Assembly (NCBI RefSeq): GCF_000426305.1
Contig: NZ_AUFC01000024.1
Span: 1 to 40,495, forward strand
Length of the DNA: 40,495 bases
DNA from: Anaerovorax odorimutans DSM 5092
GTDB taxonomy: Bacteria > Bacillota > Clostridia > Peptostreptococcales > Anaerovoracaceae
Direction: 5' to 3'
Both the position numbers and the translations under genes were made by a program. The notes below the pieces were generated by a model. It had not been told where the DNA came from. It saw only the letters and a list, made by a program, of their open reading frames with translations, and did no database searches. This document shows, piece by piece, positions 1 through 7,194 of the stretch (positions are counted from its first letter, which is position 1; each line of letters starts with the position of its first letter).

Positions 1-129
1 TCAAAAGTGGACTTTCACCGCCATTTTGGCAAACCGAATAAATTTTTTCAAGCTTCCTTGCGAGGTTAGCTTTGCTATGCCTATTTTAACATTTTAGTAT
101 AGGTATATATATTGCTTTCTTGATTTTTA

Positions 130-290
130 CCCATAATATTCTTAAATTGTGTAGAAACGAACAGTTACAATCCCCATAGCAATTACATATAGCTCCGCGT
201 TTTCGTGCTATGGAATTATCCAACCCTGCCCCTCTAAGTTTGCTAAAATTCAGAGGCATTTTTTTGCGCAGAATCGGATAATTCTCTATT
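130..290 (-). ncRNA. HEARO / IscB omega-RNA-like structured RNA
   Basis: Read on the minus strand, this segment has nested helices. GAATTATCC (284-276) pairs with GGATAATTC (221-213), enclosing CCTCT/AGAGG arms near 231-255. CCATAGCA (213-206) pairs with TGCTATGG (181-174). A further small TGTA/TACA stem follows near 167-148. From memory, the conserved-looking stretches GGGCAGGGTTGGATAATTCC and GTTCGTTTCTACAC resemble the HEARO family, which is now known as the omega-RNA of IscB-type nucleases and normally lies just upstream of the iscB gene. No IscB reading frame is open in the 130 bases left on that side, so the nuclease is either outside the window or lost. Family assignment rests on recall of consensus sequence and was not searched. 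Confidence 0.6.
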
Positions 291-379
291 CATAATGGGA
301 AGTTCATGAAACAATGACTTATTTGTATTACTTCAGTTTAATTATTCTTGTATCTATATTGTACTAATGACACAAATAT

Positions 380-416
380 AAAAACTATATACTAGATATA
401 ATACCATATAGTTTTT
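380..416 (-). terminator. Hairpin terminator after the lipoprotein gene
   Basis: AAAAACTATAT (380-390) and ATATAGTTTTT (406-416) form an 11-bp stem. It lies 20 bases beyond the stop of the minus-strand lipoprotein gene and has T-rich ends in both directions, so it may also work from the other side. Confidence 0.55.
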
Positions 417-435
417 TATTTGATATGTCTTTATT

Positions 436-954
436 CTAAGTATCTAGCTCGTAATAGTATAAAACATTCTCATTAGGATCATATAATGCAATTGTAAAAT
501 TATATGAATACTGGTTAAAAAAATTGGAATCATCTTTTGGATTACTGTTTCCATTTTGCCTGTTAAAGAAAAAATAATATCCATTTTTAATTGAAGGGAA
601 AAGTATTTGTCCTTCATTTTTTGTCACAATAGGACCAATAGAACTGGAATTGGTTTCTTTTCCGTATACAGCAGTATGTAAATTATCTGTAAAAGGAAGA
701 CTACACCAATCTTCATTATTTTTTATTTCATCTGTAATTATTTTTCCTAAATCATCTTTAAAACTTATTTTAATATAAGTATATCCGTCTCCATGAAATC
801 CACCATGAGTATCTAAATTTTCTATTATAGTTCCTTCATCAAGATTAATTCCAAGCGTTTTAGAAAGTTCATCAGTTTGATTTTCTGATGAGCATGATGA
901 AAATATCATTAAAGAAAAAATAATAAGTATAATAGTAAAAATAATTTTTTTCAT
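436..954 (-). CDS. Putative lipoprotein of unknown function
   Basis: The protein has 172 residues. A lysine-charged N-terminus and hydrophobic segment end in a lipobox, FSSC, with the modifiable cysteine at residue 21, so it should be an exported lipoprotein anchored on the outer face of the membrane. The mature part contains GGFHGDG near residue 51 and is rich in Asn, Asp and Tyr. I do not recognise an enzymatic motif. The start at 954 is preceded by a modest AAGGG ribosome binding site. It is a single-gene unit with its own promoter and terminator, divergent from metE. Confidence 0.75.
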   Translation of the reverse strand: MKKIIFTIILIIFSLMIFSSCSSENQTDELSKTLGINLDEGTIIENLDTHGGFHGDGYTYIKISFKDDLGKIITDEIKNNEDWCSLPFTDNLHTAVYGKETNSSSIGPIVTKNEGQILFPSIKNGYYFFFNRQNGNSNPKDDSNFFNQYSYNFTIALYDPNENVLYYYELDT

Positions 955-1008
955 TATAATTTGCCCTTTTCTAAAATTTTAATATATTTTTATATCTCTT
1001 TATTCTTA

Positions 1009-1037
1009 ATTGTAAATTGAAAATAACTATAAGTCAA
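1009..1037 (-). promoter_or_regulatory. Sigma-A promoter of the lipoprotein gene
   Basis: On the minus strand TTGACT (1037-1032) and TACAAT (1014-1009) are separated by 17 bases, a good vegetative promoter about 55 bases upstream of the lipoprotein start. Confidence 0.5.
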
Positions 1038-1104
1038 TAAAAAAATATTGATAAACAATAAAAATATATTGTTTTATAGAATGTATGAAATAATTTTATT
1101 AGAG

Positions 1105-1147
1105 TACTTACAAATAAAACTATAATTATATGGTTTATTTGTAAGTA
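1105..1147. repeat. Perfect 14-bp inverted repeat in the metE upstream region
   Basis: TACTTACAAATAAA (1105-1118) and TTTATTTGTAAGTA (1134-1147) are exact reverse complements around a 15-base loop. No run of T follows the right arm, so it does not look like a standard terminator. It lies between the divergent lipoprotein and metE promoters and could be an operator or an insulating hairpin. Confidence 0.6.
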
Positions 1148-1162
1148 GAATCTTTATTTGTG

Positions 1163-1214
1163 ATCATAGGAAATTCCTATGGCATAATATAAAAAATATG
1201 AGTTACCCTATGAT
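1163..1214 (+). promoter_or_regulatory. LysR-type activator sites upstream of metE
   Basis: The palindrome CATAGGAAATTCCTATG (1165-1181) is followed by a further half-site CCTATGAT (1207-1214), the reverse complement of ATCATAGG at 1163-1170. Relative to a start point predicted near 1249, the palindrome is centred at about -76 and the lone half-site covers -42 to -35. This matches the usual LysR-family layout of a strong recognition site plus a promoter-proximal activation site. The LysR-type gene downstream of metF is the obvious candidate binder; that link is inferred. Confidence 0.5.
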
Positions 1215-1242
1215 GAGCATTTTGTATTATATTTAATATAAT
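1214..1242 (+). promoter_or_regulatory. metE promoter with weak -35
   Basis: TATAAT at 1237-1242 is a perfect -10 element. Seventeen bases upstream the -35 position reads TGAGCA, which is poor and touches the CCTATGAT half-site, as expected for an activator-dependent promoter. The predicted leader is only about 17 bases, leaving no room for a riboswitch. Confidence 0.45.
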
Positions 1243-1265
1243 TTAATTTGAAAGGATATATTACA

Positions 1266-3536
1266 ATGAAAACATCAATAGTCGGATTCCCAAGAATAGG
1301 ATTTCTTAGGGAACTTAAATTTACATCGGAGAGTTATTTCAAGGGAGAAAAAACAGCGAAAGAACTACTTTCTACGGCAAAAGAACTCCGCAAGAAACAT
1401 TGGCTATTACAAAAAGACAGTAACCTTGACTTAATTCCTTCAAATGATTTTTCTTTTTATGATGGAATGCTTGATACCATAGTTATGTTAAATACTATTC
1501 CAAAAAGATATAAAGAACTTCGACTTGATAGCCTTTCTGAATATTTTGCAATGGCGAGGGGATATCAAGGTGAAAATGGTGATGTTAAAGCACTTGCAAT
1601 GAAGAAATGGTTTAATACAAATTACCACTACATGGTACCTGAAATTGATGATGACACAAAGATTAATCTTAATTACAATAAAATAGTTAATGAATTTATA
1701 GAAGCAAAAGAACTGGATATTATAACGAAACCTGTTGTAATAGGGGCTTTTACATTTTTAAAACTTGCAAAGTTCAGCGGAGAAAAAACTGCTTATGACT
1801 TTACAGAAGATATTATAAATGCATATTGTGATCTTATTAAAAAGCTAAATGAAGCAGGTGTTGAATGGATTCAGATTGATGAGCCGATTTTAGTAACAGA
1901 TTTATCAAGTGAAGATATTTTATTTTTTAAAAAATTATATAATGAAATTCTAAAGTCAAAAGGGAATGCAAAAATACTTGTACAATCATATTTTGGTGAT
2001 ATTCGTGATTGTTATAATGAAGTGATTAATCTTAATTTTGACGGTATTGGACTTGATTTTGTTGAAGGTAAAAAAACATTTTCTCTTATAAAAGCTAATA
2101 AGTTTCCGGAAGATAAAGTCTTATTTGCAGGTGTCATAAATGGTAAAAATATTTGGCGTAATAATTATAAGAAAACTTTATCGTTGGTTAATGAATTAAA
2201 ATCATATGCCAAGAATATAGTTTTAAATACATCATGTTCCCTTCTTCATGTGCCATTTACCGTTGAAAATGAAAAAAAATTGGATAATTCATACGTAAAA
2301 TATTTTTCTTTTGCTGCGGAAAAATTGAATGAACTTGAAGATTTAAAAATGCTGTTGACTTGTAAAACACCTTTTAATAATAATGAATATGTAAGAAATA
2401 TTAAATTGTTTGAGGAAGTAAGACATGGCAAAAATGATTTTGTAAAAGAAAAGGTAAGGTCACTTTCAGAGGATGACTTTATAAGAAGTCCTGATTTTTA
2501 TAAAAGAGAAAAATTACAAAAAAGTATTTTTAATTTACCGCTTCTTCCTACAACCACAATTGGTTCTTTTCCTCAAACTAAAGAAGTAAGAGCAAACAGA
2601 TTAGCCTATAAAAAAGGAGAGATCTCTGAAAAACAATATAAAGATTTTAATAAAGATAAAATTTCAGAATGTATTAAACTACAGGAGGAAATTGGACTTG
2701 ATGTTCTTGTTCACGGTGAATTTGAGCGAAATGACATGGTTGAATATTTCGGAGAAAATCTTGAGGGATATTTATTTACAGAAAAAGCATGGGTACAATC
2801 TTATGGAACAAGATGTGTAAAGCCTCCTATTATATGGGGAGATATTTCAAGAAAAAAAGCTATGACAGTTGAGTATTCAAAATATGCTCAAAGTATTACA
2901 AAAAAATATGTTAAAGGTATGCTTACAGGACCTGTGACAATATTAAATTGGTCTTTTCCGAGGGAAGATATTTCATTAAGAGAGTGTGCATTACAACTGG
3001 CACTTGCCATTCGTGACGAAGTCCTTGATCTTGAAGCAAATGGAATAAAAATTATTCAAATTGATGAAGCTGCACTTAGAGAGAAGCTGCCTTTACGAAA
3101 ATCGGATTGGCATACTGAGTATCTTGATTGGGCAATTCCTGCATTTAGACTTGTTCATAGTGGCGTAAACGCAGAAACCCAGATTCATACCCATATGTGT
3201 TATAGTGAGTTTAGTGATATTATTAAAGATATTGACAATATGGATGCTGATGCTATTACATTTGAAGCATCACGTTCAGATCTTACTATTATTGATTCTT
3301 TGAATGAATGTATGTTTAAGACTGAAGTGGGACCTGGCGTTTATGATATTCATTCACCTAGAATTCCATCAACAGAAGAAATTGTAAATATTCTGCATAA
3401 AATGCTTAATAAAATATCAAAAGAAAAACTATGGGTAAACCCTGACTGTGGTCTTAAAACAAGAGGAAATCATGAAACAGTTAAGAGCCTTGAAAACCTT
3501 GTTAAAGCAGCCAAAATAGTGAGAGATGAATTATAA
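1266..3536 (+). CDS. metE: Cobalamin-independent methionine synthase MetE
   Basis: MetE transfers the methyl group of 5-methyltetrahydrofolate (triglutamate form) to homocysteine, making methionine without cobalamin. The 756-residue length matches the family (E. coli 753). The N-terminal barrel begins with SIVGFPRIG. The C-terminal catalytic barrel carries the zinc ligands H643, C645, E667 and C728, in the contexts HTHMC, TFEAS and NPDCG. I use ATG 1266 rather than an in-frame TTG at 1248 because AAAGGATAT at 1251-1259 is a proper ribosome binding site for the ATG. metF follows 16 bases after the stop, so the enzyme and the supplier of its methyl donor are probably co-transcribed. LysR-type sites upstream suggest activation when methionine or homocysteine status demands it. 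Confidence 0.97.
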   Translation: MKTSIVGFPRIGFLRELKFTSESYFKGEKTAKELLSTAKELRKKHWLLQKDSNLDLIPSNDFSFYDGMLDTIVMLNTIPKRYKELRLDSLSEYFAMARGYQGENGDVKALAMKKWFNTNYHYMVPEIDDDTKINLNYNKIVNEFIEAKELDIITKPVVIGAFTFLKLAKFSGEKTAYDFTEDIINAYCDLIKKLNEAGVEWIQIDEPILVTDLSSEDILFFKKLYNEILKSKGNAKILVQSYFGDIRDCYNEVINLNFDGIGLDFVEGKKTFSLIKANKFPEDKVLFAGVINGKNIWRNNYKKTLSLVNELKSYAKNIVLNTSCSLLHVPFTVENEKKLDNSYVKYFSFAAEKLNELEDLKMLLTCKTPFNNNEYVRNIKLFEEVRHGKNDFVKEKVRSLSEDDFIRSPDFYKREKLQKSIFNLPLLPTTTIGSFPQTKEVRANRLAYKKGEISEKQYKDFNKDKISECIKLQEEIGLDVLVHGEFERNDMVEYFGENLEGYLFTEKAWVQSYGTRCVKPPIIWGDISRKKAMTVEYSKYAQSITKKYVKGMLTGPVTILNWSFPREDISLRECALQLALAIRDEVLDLEANGIKIIQIDEAALREKLPLRKSDWHTEYLDWAIPAFRLVHSGVNAETQIHTHMCYSEFSDIIKDIDNMDADAITFEASRSDLTIIDSLNECMFKTEVGPGVYDIHSPRIPSTEEIVNILHKMLNKISKEKLWVNPDCGLKTRGNHETVKSLENLVKAAKIVRDEL

Positions 3537-3556
3537 TGAGAGGTGAATTATAATGA
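3523..3556 (+). repeat. 17-bp tandem duplication at the metE/metF junction
   Basis: Two adjacent 17-base copies occupy 3523-3539 and 3540-3556 and differ at one base (GAGATG against GAGGTG). The first copy holds the end and stop of metE; the second supplies the GAGGTG ribosome binding site and ATG of metF. Confidence 0.8.
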
Positions 3557-4428
3557 AAACAAGAGATCTGTTTAATCGTAAGACAGTATTATCCTTTGAA
3601 GTTTTCCCACCAAAAAAAACTTCTTCCATTGATATAGTTTATAATACTTTACAAGAATTAAATGGACTTTCTCCTGATTTTATAAGCGTTACTTATGGTG
3701 CAGGCGGAAATGGATCCGATTCTACAATTAGTATTGCAGCAGATATAAAGAACAAGTATGGTGTAGAGAGTGTTGCTCATTTACCCTGCATTAATTTTAC
3801 AAAAGAAAATATTCTCGATATCATCAGAAATCTTGAAACAAAAGGGATTGAGAATATTCTAGCGCTAAGAGGTGATCTTAATCCTGAGGTTATGCCTAAA
3901 AATGATTTCAAACATGCAAGTGATTTGATTGCATTTATAAAAGAAAATGGTAATTTTAATATAATAGGAGCTTGTTATCCGGAGGGGCATATGGATTCAG
4001 GAGGGATAATTTCTGATATTCAAAATTTAAAAATTAAAGTTGATGCAGGGACAGATCAGCTTATTTCTCAGCTTTTTTTTAATAACAGTTACTTTTATTC
4101 TTTTTTGGAAAGAACAAAAATTGCAGGAATAAATGTTCCTATTCAAGCAGGAATTATGCCGGTAACAAACAAGAAACAAATTGAAAGGATGGTTACTTTA
4201 TGCGGTGTAAATCTTCCTGAAAAATTTATAAAGATAATGGAAAAATACGAGCATAATCCAATTGCTATGCGTGATGCAGGAATTGCATATGCTATTGATC
4301 AAATTGTTGATCTTATTGCACAAGGTATTGATGGAATTCATCTTTATACAATGAATAATTCTTATATTGCAGAAAAAATTAGCAATGCAATATCAAGCCT
4401 TATTAATATAGAAAAAATTACTGCATAA
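3553..4428 (+). CDS. metF: Methylenetetrahydrofolate reductase MetF
   Basis: MetF is a flavoprotein of 291 residues that reduces 5,10-methylenetetrahydrofolate to 5-methyltetrahydrofolate, the donor used by MetE. The N-terminal LSFEVFPPK, the SVTYGAGG segment near residue 48 and ALRGD near residue 107 are hallmarks of the family's TIM barrel. The length fits the short bacterial type. The start has a GAGGTG ribosome binding site created by a tandem duplication. It is the second gene of a metE-metF operon ending in a large hairpin shared with the converging lysR gene. Confidence 0.96.
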   Translation: MKTRDLFNRKTVLSFEVFPPKKTSSIDIVYNTLQELNGLSPDFISVTYGAGGNGSDSTISIAADIKNKYGVESVAHLPCINFTKENILDIIRNLETKGIENILALRGDLNPEVMPKNDFKHASDLIAFIKENGNFNIIGACYPEGHMDSGGIISDIQNLKIKVDAGTDQLISQLFFNNSYFYSFLERTKIAGINVPIQAGIMPVTNKKQIERMVTLCGVNLPEKFIKIMEKYEHNPIAMRDAGIAYAIDQIVDLIAQGIDGIHLYTMNNSYIAEKISNAISSLINIEKITA

Positions 4429-4534
4429 AAAAGCACGTTCTGAAAAATATAATATGATACTTCTAAATTAGCTTTTGGTTATTTATTGTGTCTTCTTTAG
4501 GAGTATCATATCAAAATAACAGAGCGTGCTTTTT
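4428..4534. terminator. Two-stem bidirectional terminator between metF and lysR
   Basis: The outer arms AAAAAGCACGTTCTG (4428-4442) and CAGAGCGTGCTTTTT (4520-4534) pair, and so do the inner arms ATATGATACTTCTAAA (4452-4467) and TTTAGGAGTATCATAT (4496-4511), each with one G-U-type mismatch. The fold is about 107 nt with a 28-nt apical loop. It begins at the metF stop and ends exactly beside the lysR stop, with A/T runs suited to termination from both sides. Confidence 0.75.
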
Positions 4535-5458
4535 CTATTCCATTATAACAAATCCATATTTTGAAATTAATGTTTTTAAATGTTCAATATAGCTTTTAGC
4601 AGCGTTACTTAAATTTGCTTTTGAATTAACGATCCAACCAATTTTCATTTTCTCTTCAGTTATAAGTGGTACAGAAATAATATCATTACCGTTTAAATCT
4701 GAACTTAATACTCCTGTACAAATGGTATATCCGTTAAGACCTATAAGTAAATTGAAGAGTGTTGCCCGGTCACTGACATGGATACTTTTTTTATGATAAA
4801 CAGTACTTAAAATTTCTTCGGAGAAATAAAATGAATTGAATTCTCCTTGCTCAAATGAAAGACAAGGAAAATCTTCTAAATCTTTAAGCGTTACTTGTTC
4901 TTTTTTTGCAAGAGGATTTGTGGCACTTATAAAAACGTGAGGATCAGCTTCAAAGAGCGGATGAAACTCAAGGCGATTTTCTTTTAGAAGTTTAGTAATT
5001 ACTTTTTCATTGAAGTCATTAATATACATGATTCCAATTTCACTTCTCATATTTTTTACATCTTCAATAATATCGTAAGTACGTGTTTCACGTAGTGTAA
5101 ATTCATATTCATCTGCGTTGCTTTCTTTAACAAGTTCAACAAAAGCATTTACAGAGAAAGCATAATGCTGTGTAGAAACAGAACATAGCTGTCGAGATGG
5201 CTTTTTTCCTTTATAACGTTGTTCAAGAAGTTCAGATTGTTCAACTACTTGGCGAGCATAAGAAAGAAATTCTGCACCATCAATAGTGAGAGTAATTCCT
5301 TTAGAAGAGCGGTTGAATATTTCTATACAAAGTTCATTTTCAAGTTCTTTTACAGCATTTGAAAGACTGGGCTGTGTAATGAAAAGTTGCTTTGCCGCTT
5401 CTGTAATTGATCTGAATTCTACTATTTTTATAATATATTTCAGTTGTTGAAGAGTCAT
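4535..5458 (-). CDS. LysR-family transcriptional regulator
   Basis: The protein has 307 residues, the standard LysR-type length. The N-terminal winged helix-turn-helix (about residues 1-60) reads TEAAKQLFITQPSLSNAVKE in its recognition region and is typical. The remainder forms the periplasmic-binding-protein-like effector domain (about 90-300). It converges on metEF across a shared terminator. LysR-type half-sites upstream of metE make it a candidate methionine-pathway activator in the manner of MetR; the sequence alone does not prove the target or effector. Gene order is unusual because LysR genes more often diverge from their targets. Confidence 0.9.
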   Translation of the reverse strand: MTLQQLKYIIKIVEFRSITEAAKQLFITQPSLSNAVKELENELCIEIFNRSSKGITLTIDGAEFLSYARQVVEQSELLEQRYKGKKPSRQLCSVSTQHYAFSVNAFVELVKESNADEYEFTLRETRTYDIIEDVKNMRSEIGIMYINDFNEKVITKLLKENRLEFHPLFEADPHVFISATNPLAKKEQVTLKDLEDFPCLSFEQGEFNSFYFSEEILSTVYHKKSIHVSDRATLFNLLIGLNGYTICTGVLSSDLNGNDIISVPLITEEKMKIGWIVNSKANLSNAAKSYIEHLKTLISKYGFVIME

Positions 5459-5489
5459 GGGATTACCTTTCTATAAAAATTATATTTTG

Positions 5490-5517
5490 ATTATATCGTA
5501 TTTCAGAAAAATAGCAA
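5490..5517 (-). promoter_or_regulatory. lysR promoter
   Basis: On the minus strand TTGCTA (5517-5512) and TATAAT (5495-5490) lie 16 bases apart, about 32 bases upstream of the lysR ATG. The CATAGG half-sites of the metE promoter are not repeated here, so autoregulation through the same site is not evident. Confidence 0.45.
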
Positions 5518-5739
5518 TAATTATACAACTATGTTACCTAAATATATAATAAATAATGTTAGTAAGCTTTAATTAATAGTATAAAATATTTTATGTAATT
5601 AAGAAGAACTAGATAATATTTCCATAAATACTAAAGTTTTTTTAAAATAAGTCGATAAATATAATAGAGGTATTTAGAATTAATGAAAAGTATAATATAT
5701 AATTTATTATATATTGCATTTTGTTGGGAGGAAAGATTA

Positions 5740-6594
5740 ATGCGTATATACAATAATTGTTTTCAATCAAACAATACATTTTTTAATGTAAACAGTATAA
5801 ACAGAAAATTTGATAATAATAACTCAAATTTGGATAATGTAAATAGTAACAGCTCAAATAAGGACAGAGTATCTCTTACTCCACAAGGTAAAATGATGAG
5901 TATGATACAAGATCTTACAAAACAAAAGGAATCTATTATAGAAAAGAAAAATAATCTTGTTAATAAAACAATTGAAAACGGCGGAGATATGGATGACATC
6001 AAAGATCAAATTAAAATTTATAATGATTTACTTGATTCTATAAATGAACAAATTGATGATATCTATGCTAAACAGACAAAAGAAGCAGTTACACAGGATG
6101 ATGAAAAAAAGTCAAATAATAATAATCTCAGTGAAAATAAAACTGAGGATCAGCTTGAAACTGAACATTTAAGCAATCTCGCAAATTTGACGGAAGATAT
6201 TAAACAAGCGAAAAAGATTTCTGCTGCAAAAAGCAAGGTTGAAGGTGAAACCCGTGTAAAAGAATCGGAAATTAATATGGGAGAGATCCATATAGATATA
6301 TTGGAGAGTAAAGGCCTTGATGGAGAAACTAAAGTTGAGGATATGATTGCAAATGAAAAACGTGCTTTGGATGAAAAAAGAGAATTAATTTCAGATTTGC
6401 AGGATAAAGCTTTGCAACTTAATCAAAATCAGGGTAAAAACCTGAATGATGTTATTGAAAGTTTGGAAGAAAACATTAAGTCTGACAATAATAACGAAGA
6501 ATCGGATAACATAAAACCATTGGAGCAAGTTACAATTCTAAATACGGAACTTTCAGAGGAAAAAGAAGATTTGGGAAAAATAGTTGAAGCATAA
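5740..6594 (+). CDS. Coiled-coil protein of unknown function
   Basis: The protein has 284 residues from ATG 5740, chosen over an in-frame ATG at 5683 because GGGAGGAAAG at 5726-5735 is an excellent ribosome binding site for it. There is no signal peptide or membrane segment. An Asn/Ser-rich N-terminus leads into DRVSLTPQGKMM, then charged heptad-rich segments (about residues 50-105 and 140-230) likely to form coiled coils, with acidic Asn-rich linkers. The GGDMDDIKDQI segment resembles small uncharacterised clostridial proteins, but I cannot assign a function. It stands alone between lysR and a converging small gene. Confidence 0.7.
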   Translation: MRIYNNCFQSNNTFFNVNSINRKFDNNNSNLDNVNSNSSNKDRVSLTPQGKMMSMIQDLTKQKESIIEKKNNLVNKTIENGGDMDDIKDQIKIYNDLLDSINEQIDDIYAKQTKEAVTQDDEKKSNNNNLSENKTEDQLETEHLSNLANLTEDIKQAKKISAAKSKVEGETRVKESEINMGEIHIDILESKGLDGETKVEDMIANEKRALDEKRELISDLQDKALQLNQNQGKNLNDVIESLEENIKSDNNNEESDNIKPLEQVTILNTELSEEKEDLGKIVEA

Positions 6595-6639
6595 AAAAAT
6601 CAACCCATAACTTTTAAAAAAACTAGTGAGCTGATTTTT
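6595..6639. terminator. Weak bidirectional terminator
   Basis: AAAAATCA (6595-6602) and TGATTTTT (6632-6639) can pair across a 29-base loop between the coiled-coil gene and the converging small gene. The stem is short, so this is a weak call. Confidence 0.35.
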
Positions 6640-6648
6640 CAATAATTA

Positions 6649-6825
6649 TTAATGTTTAGTCATAAATTTTGATATTCGCTCATGAAACATTTCATAAGAT
6701 TTACTGCCGTTTAGTAATTTTAATTGTTCATCATCAGAAAGTGAGAAGAAAAAGTTTTTTATTTTTTCATCTGATTTTGACAATTTTTTAGGAAAAGGAA
6801 AATCTTTGAAACCTGTATAATCCAT
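6649..6825 (-). CDS. Small protein of unknown function (58 aa)
   Basis: ATG 6825 is chosen because GAGGTG lies seven bases upstream; the longer frame would begin at the GTG inside that ribosome binding site. The product has 58 residues, is soluble and charged, starts MDYTGFKDFPFPKK, and is probably helical in the SLSDDEQLKLLNGSKSY region. I recognise no family. The strong ribosome binding site and neat fit between neighbours support a real gene. Confidence 0.6.
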   Translation of the reverse strand: MDYTGFKDFPFPKKLSKSDEKIKNFFFSLSDDEQLKLLNGSKSYEMFHERISKFMTKH

Positions 6826-7006
6826 ATTAATCACCTCAATGGTATTGTTAGCATTTATTTTTTTAAATATTCAATTATAAAATAATATTTAAAGTTTCTA
6901 TGTTTATATAATTCTGATATCAGTTATTGATTTATACTTAAATATGAAAATATTTCATGTAAAATAGAAACTAAGTGTTTAAATTATGTTTTAAAGGGTA
7001 TTATTA

Positions 7007-7012
7007 TATAAT
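7007..7012 (+). promoter_or_regulatory. -10 element before the riboswitch
   Basis: A TATAAT lies ten bases before the riboswitch P1 strand. The -35 position (6984-6989, TTATGT) is poor, so strength or activator use is unclear. Confidence 0.35.
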
Positions 7013-7014
7013 CG

Positions 7015-7152
7015 TATACTTATAAGAGGGAGTAGCTTACAATTAATAGTTGTGGTATTATGCGTCAATACGGCTTAATAAGATTAGCTCGCAAATACTT
7101 TAAAAAGCAAGACTTTTATTATGATTTTTTATTGTAATAAAAGTCTTTTTTT
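7015..7152 (+). promoter_or_regulatory. yybP-ykoY (Mn2+) riboswitch with overlapping terminator
   Basis: The leader carries the family's signature blocks in order: GAGGGAGTAGCTT (7026-7038), GCGTCA near 7062, CGGCTT (7071-7076) and AGCAAGACTTTT (7106-7117). P1 is formed by ATAAGAG (7022-7028) with CTTTTAT (7113-7119). The same 3' strand is the left arm of a perfect terminator, AAGACTTTTATTA (7109-7121) with TAATAAAAGTCTT (7135-7147) and a T run to 7152. Ligand-stabilised P1 would break the terminator, giving an ON switch. This class senses manganese and often precedes P-type ATPases or Mn exporters. Confidence 0.8.
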
Positions 7153-7194
7153 GGTGTAACTGGGAATGATAAAGTTTAAAGGAGAGTAAAAGCA

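Noticed and set aside
1-93. Minus-strand open frame ending with a stop at the window edge (about 29 codons)
   Set aside because: It has an in-frame stop upstream, no start codon with a ribosome binding site, and no recognisable domain. It cannot be claimed as an IscB remnant.
1248-1265. TTG start giving metE six extra residues
   Set aside because: The extra codons contain the AAAGGATAT ribosome binding site for the ATG at 1266.
5683-5739. Upstream ATG of the coiled-coil gene
   Set aside because: It has no ribosome binding site and the added residues overlap the strong GGGAGGAAAG used by the ATG at 5740.
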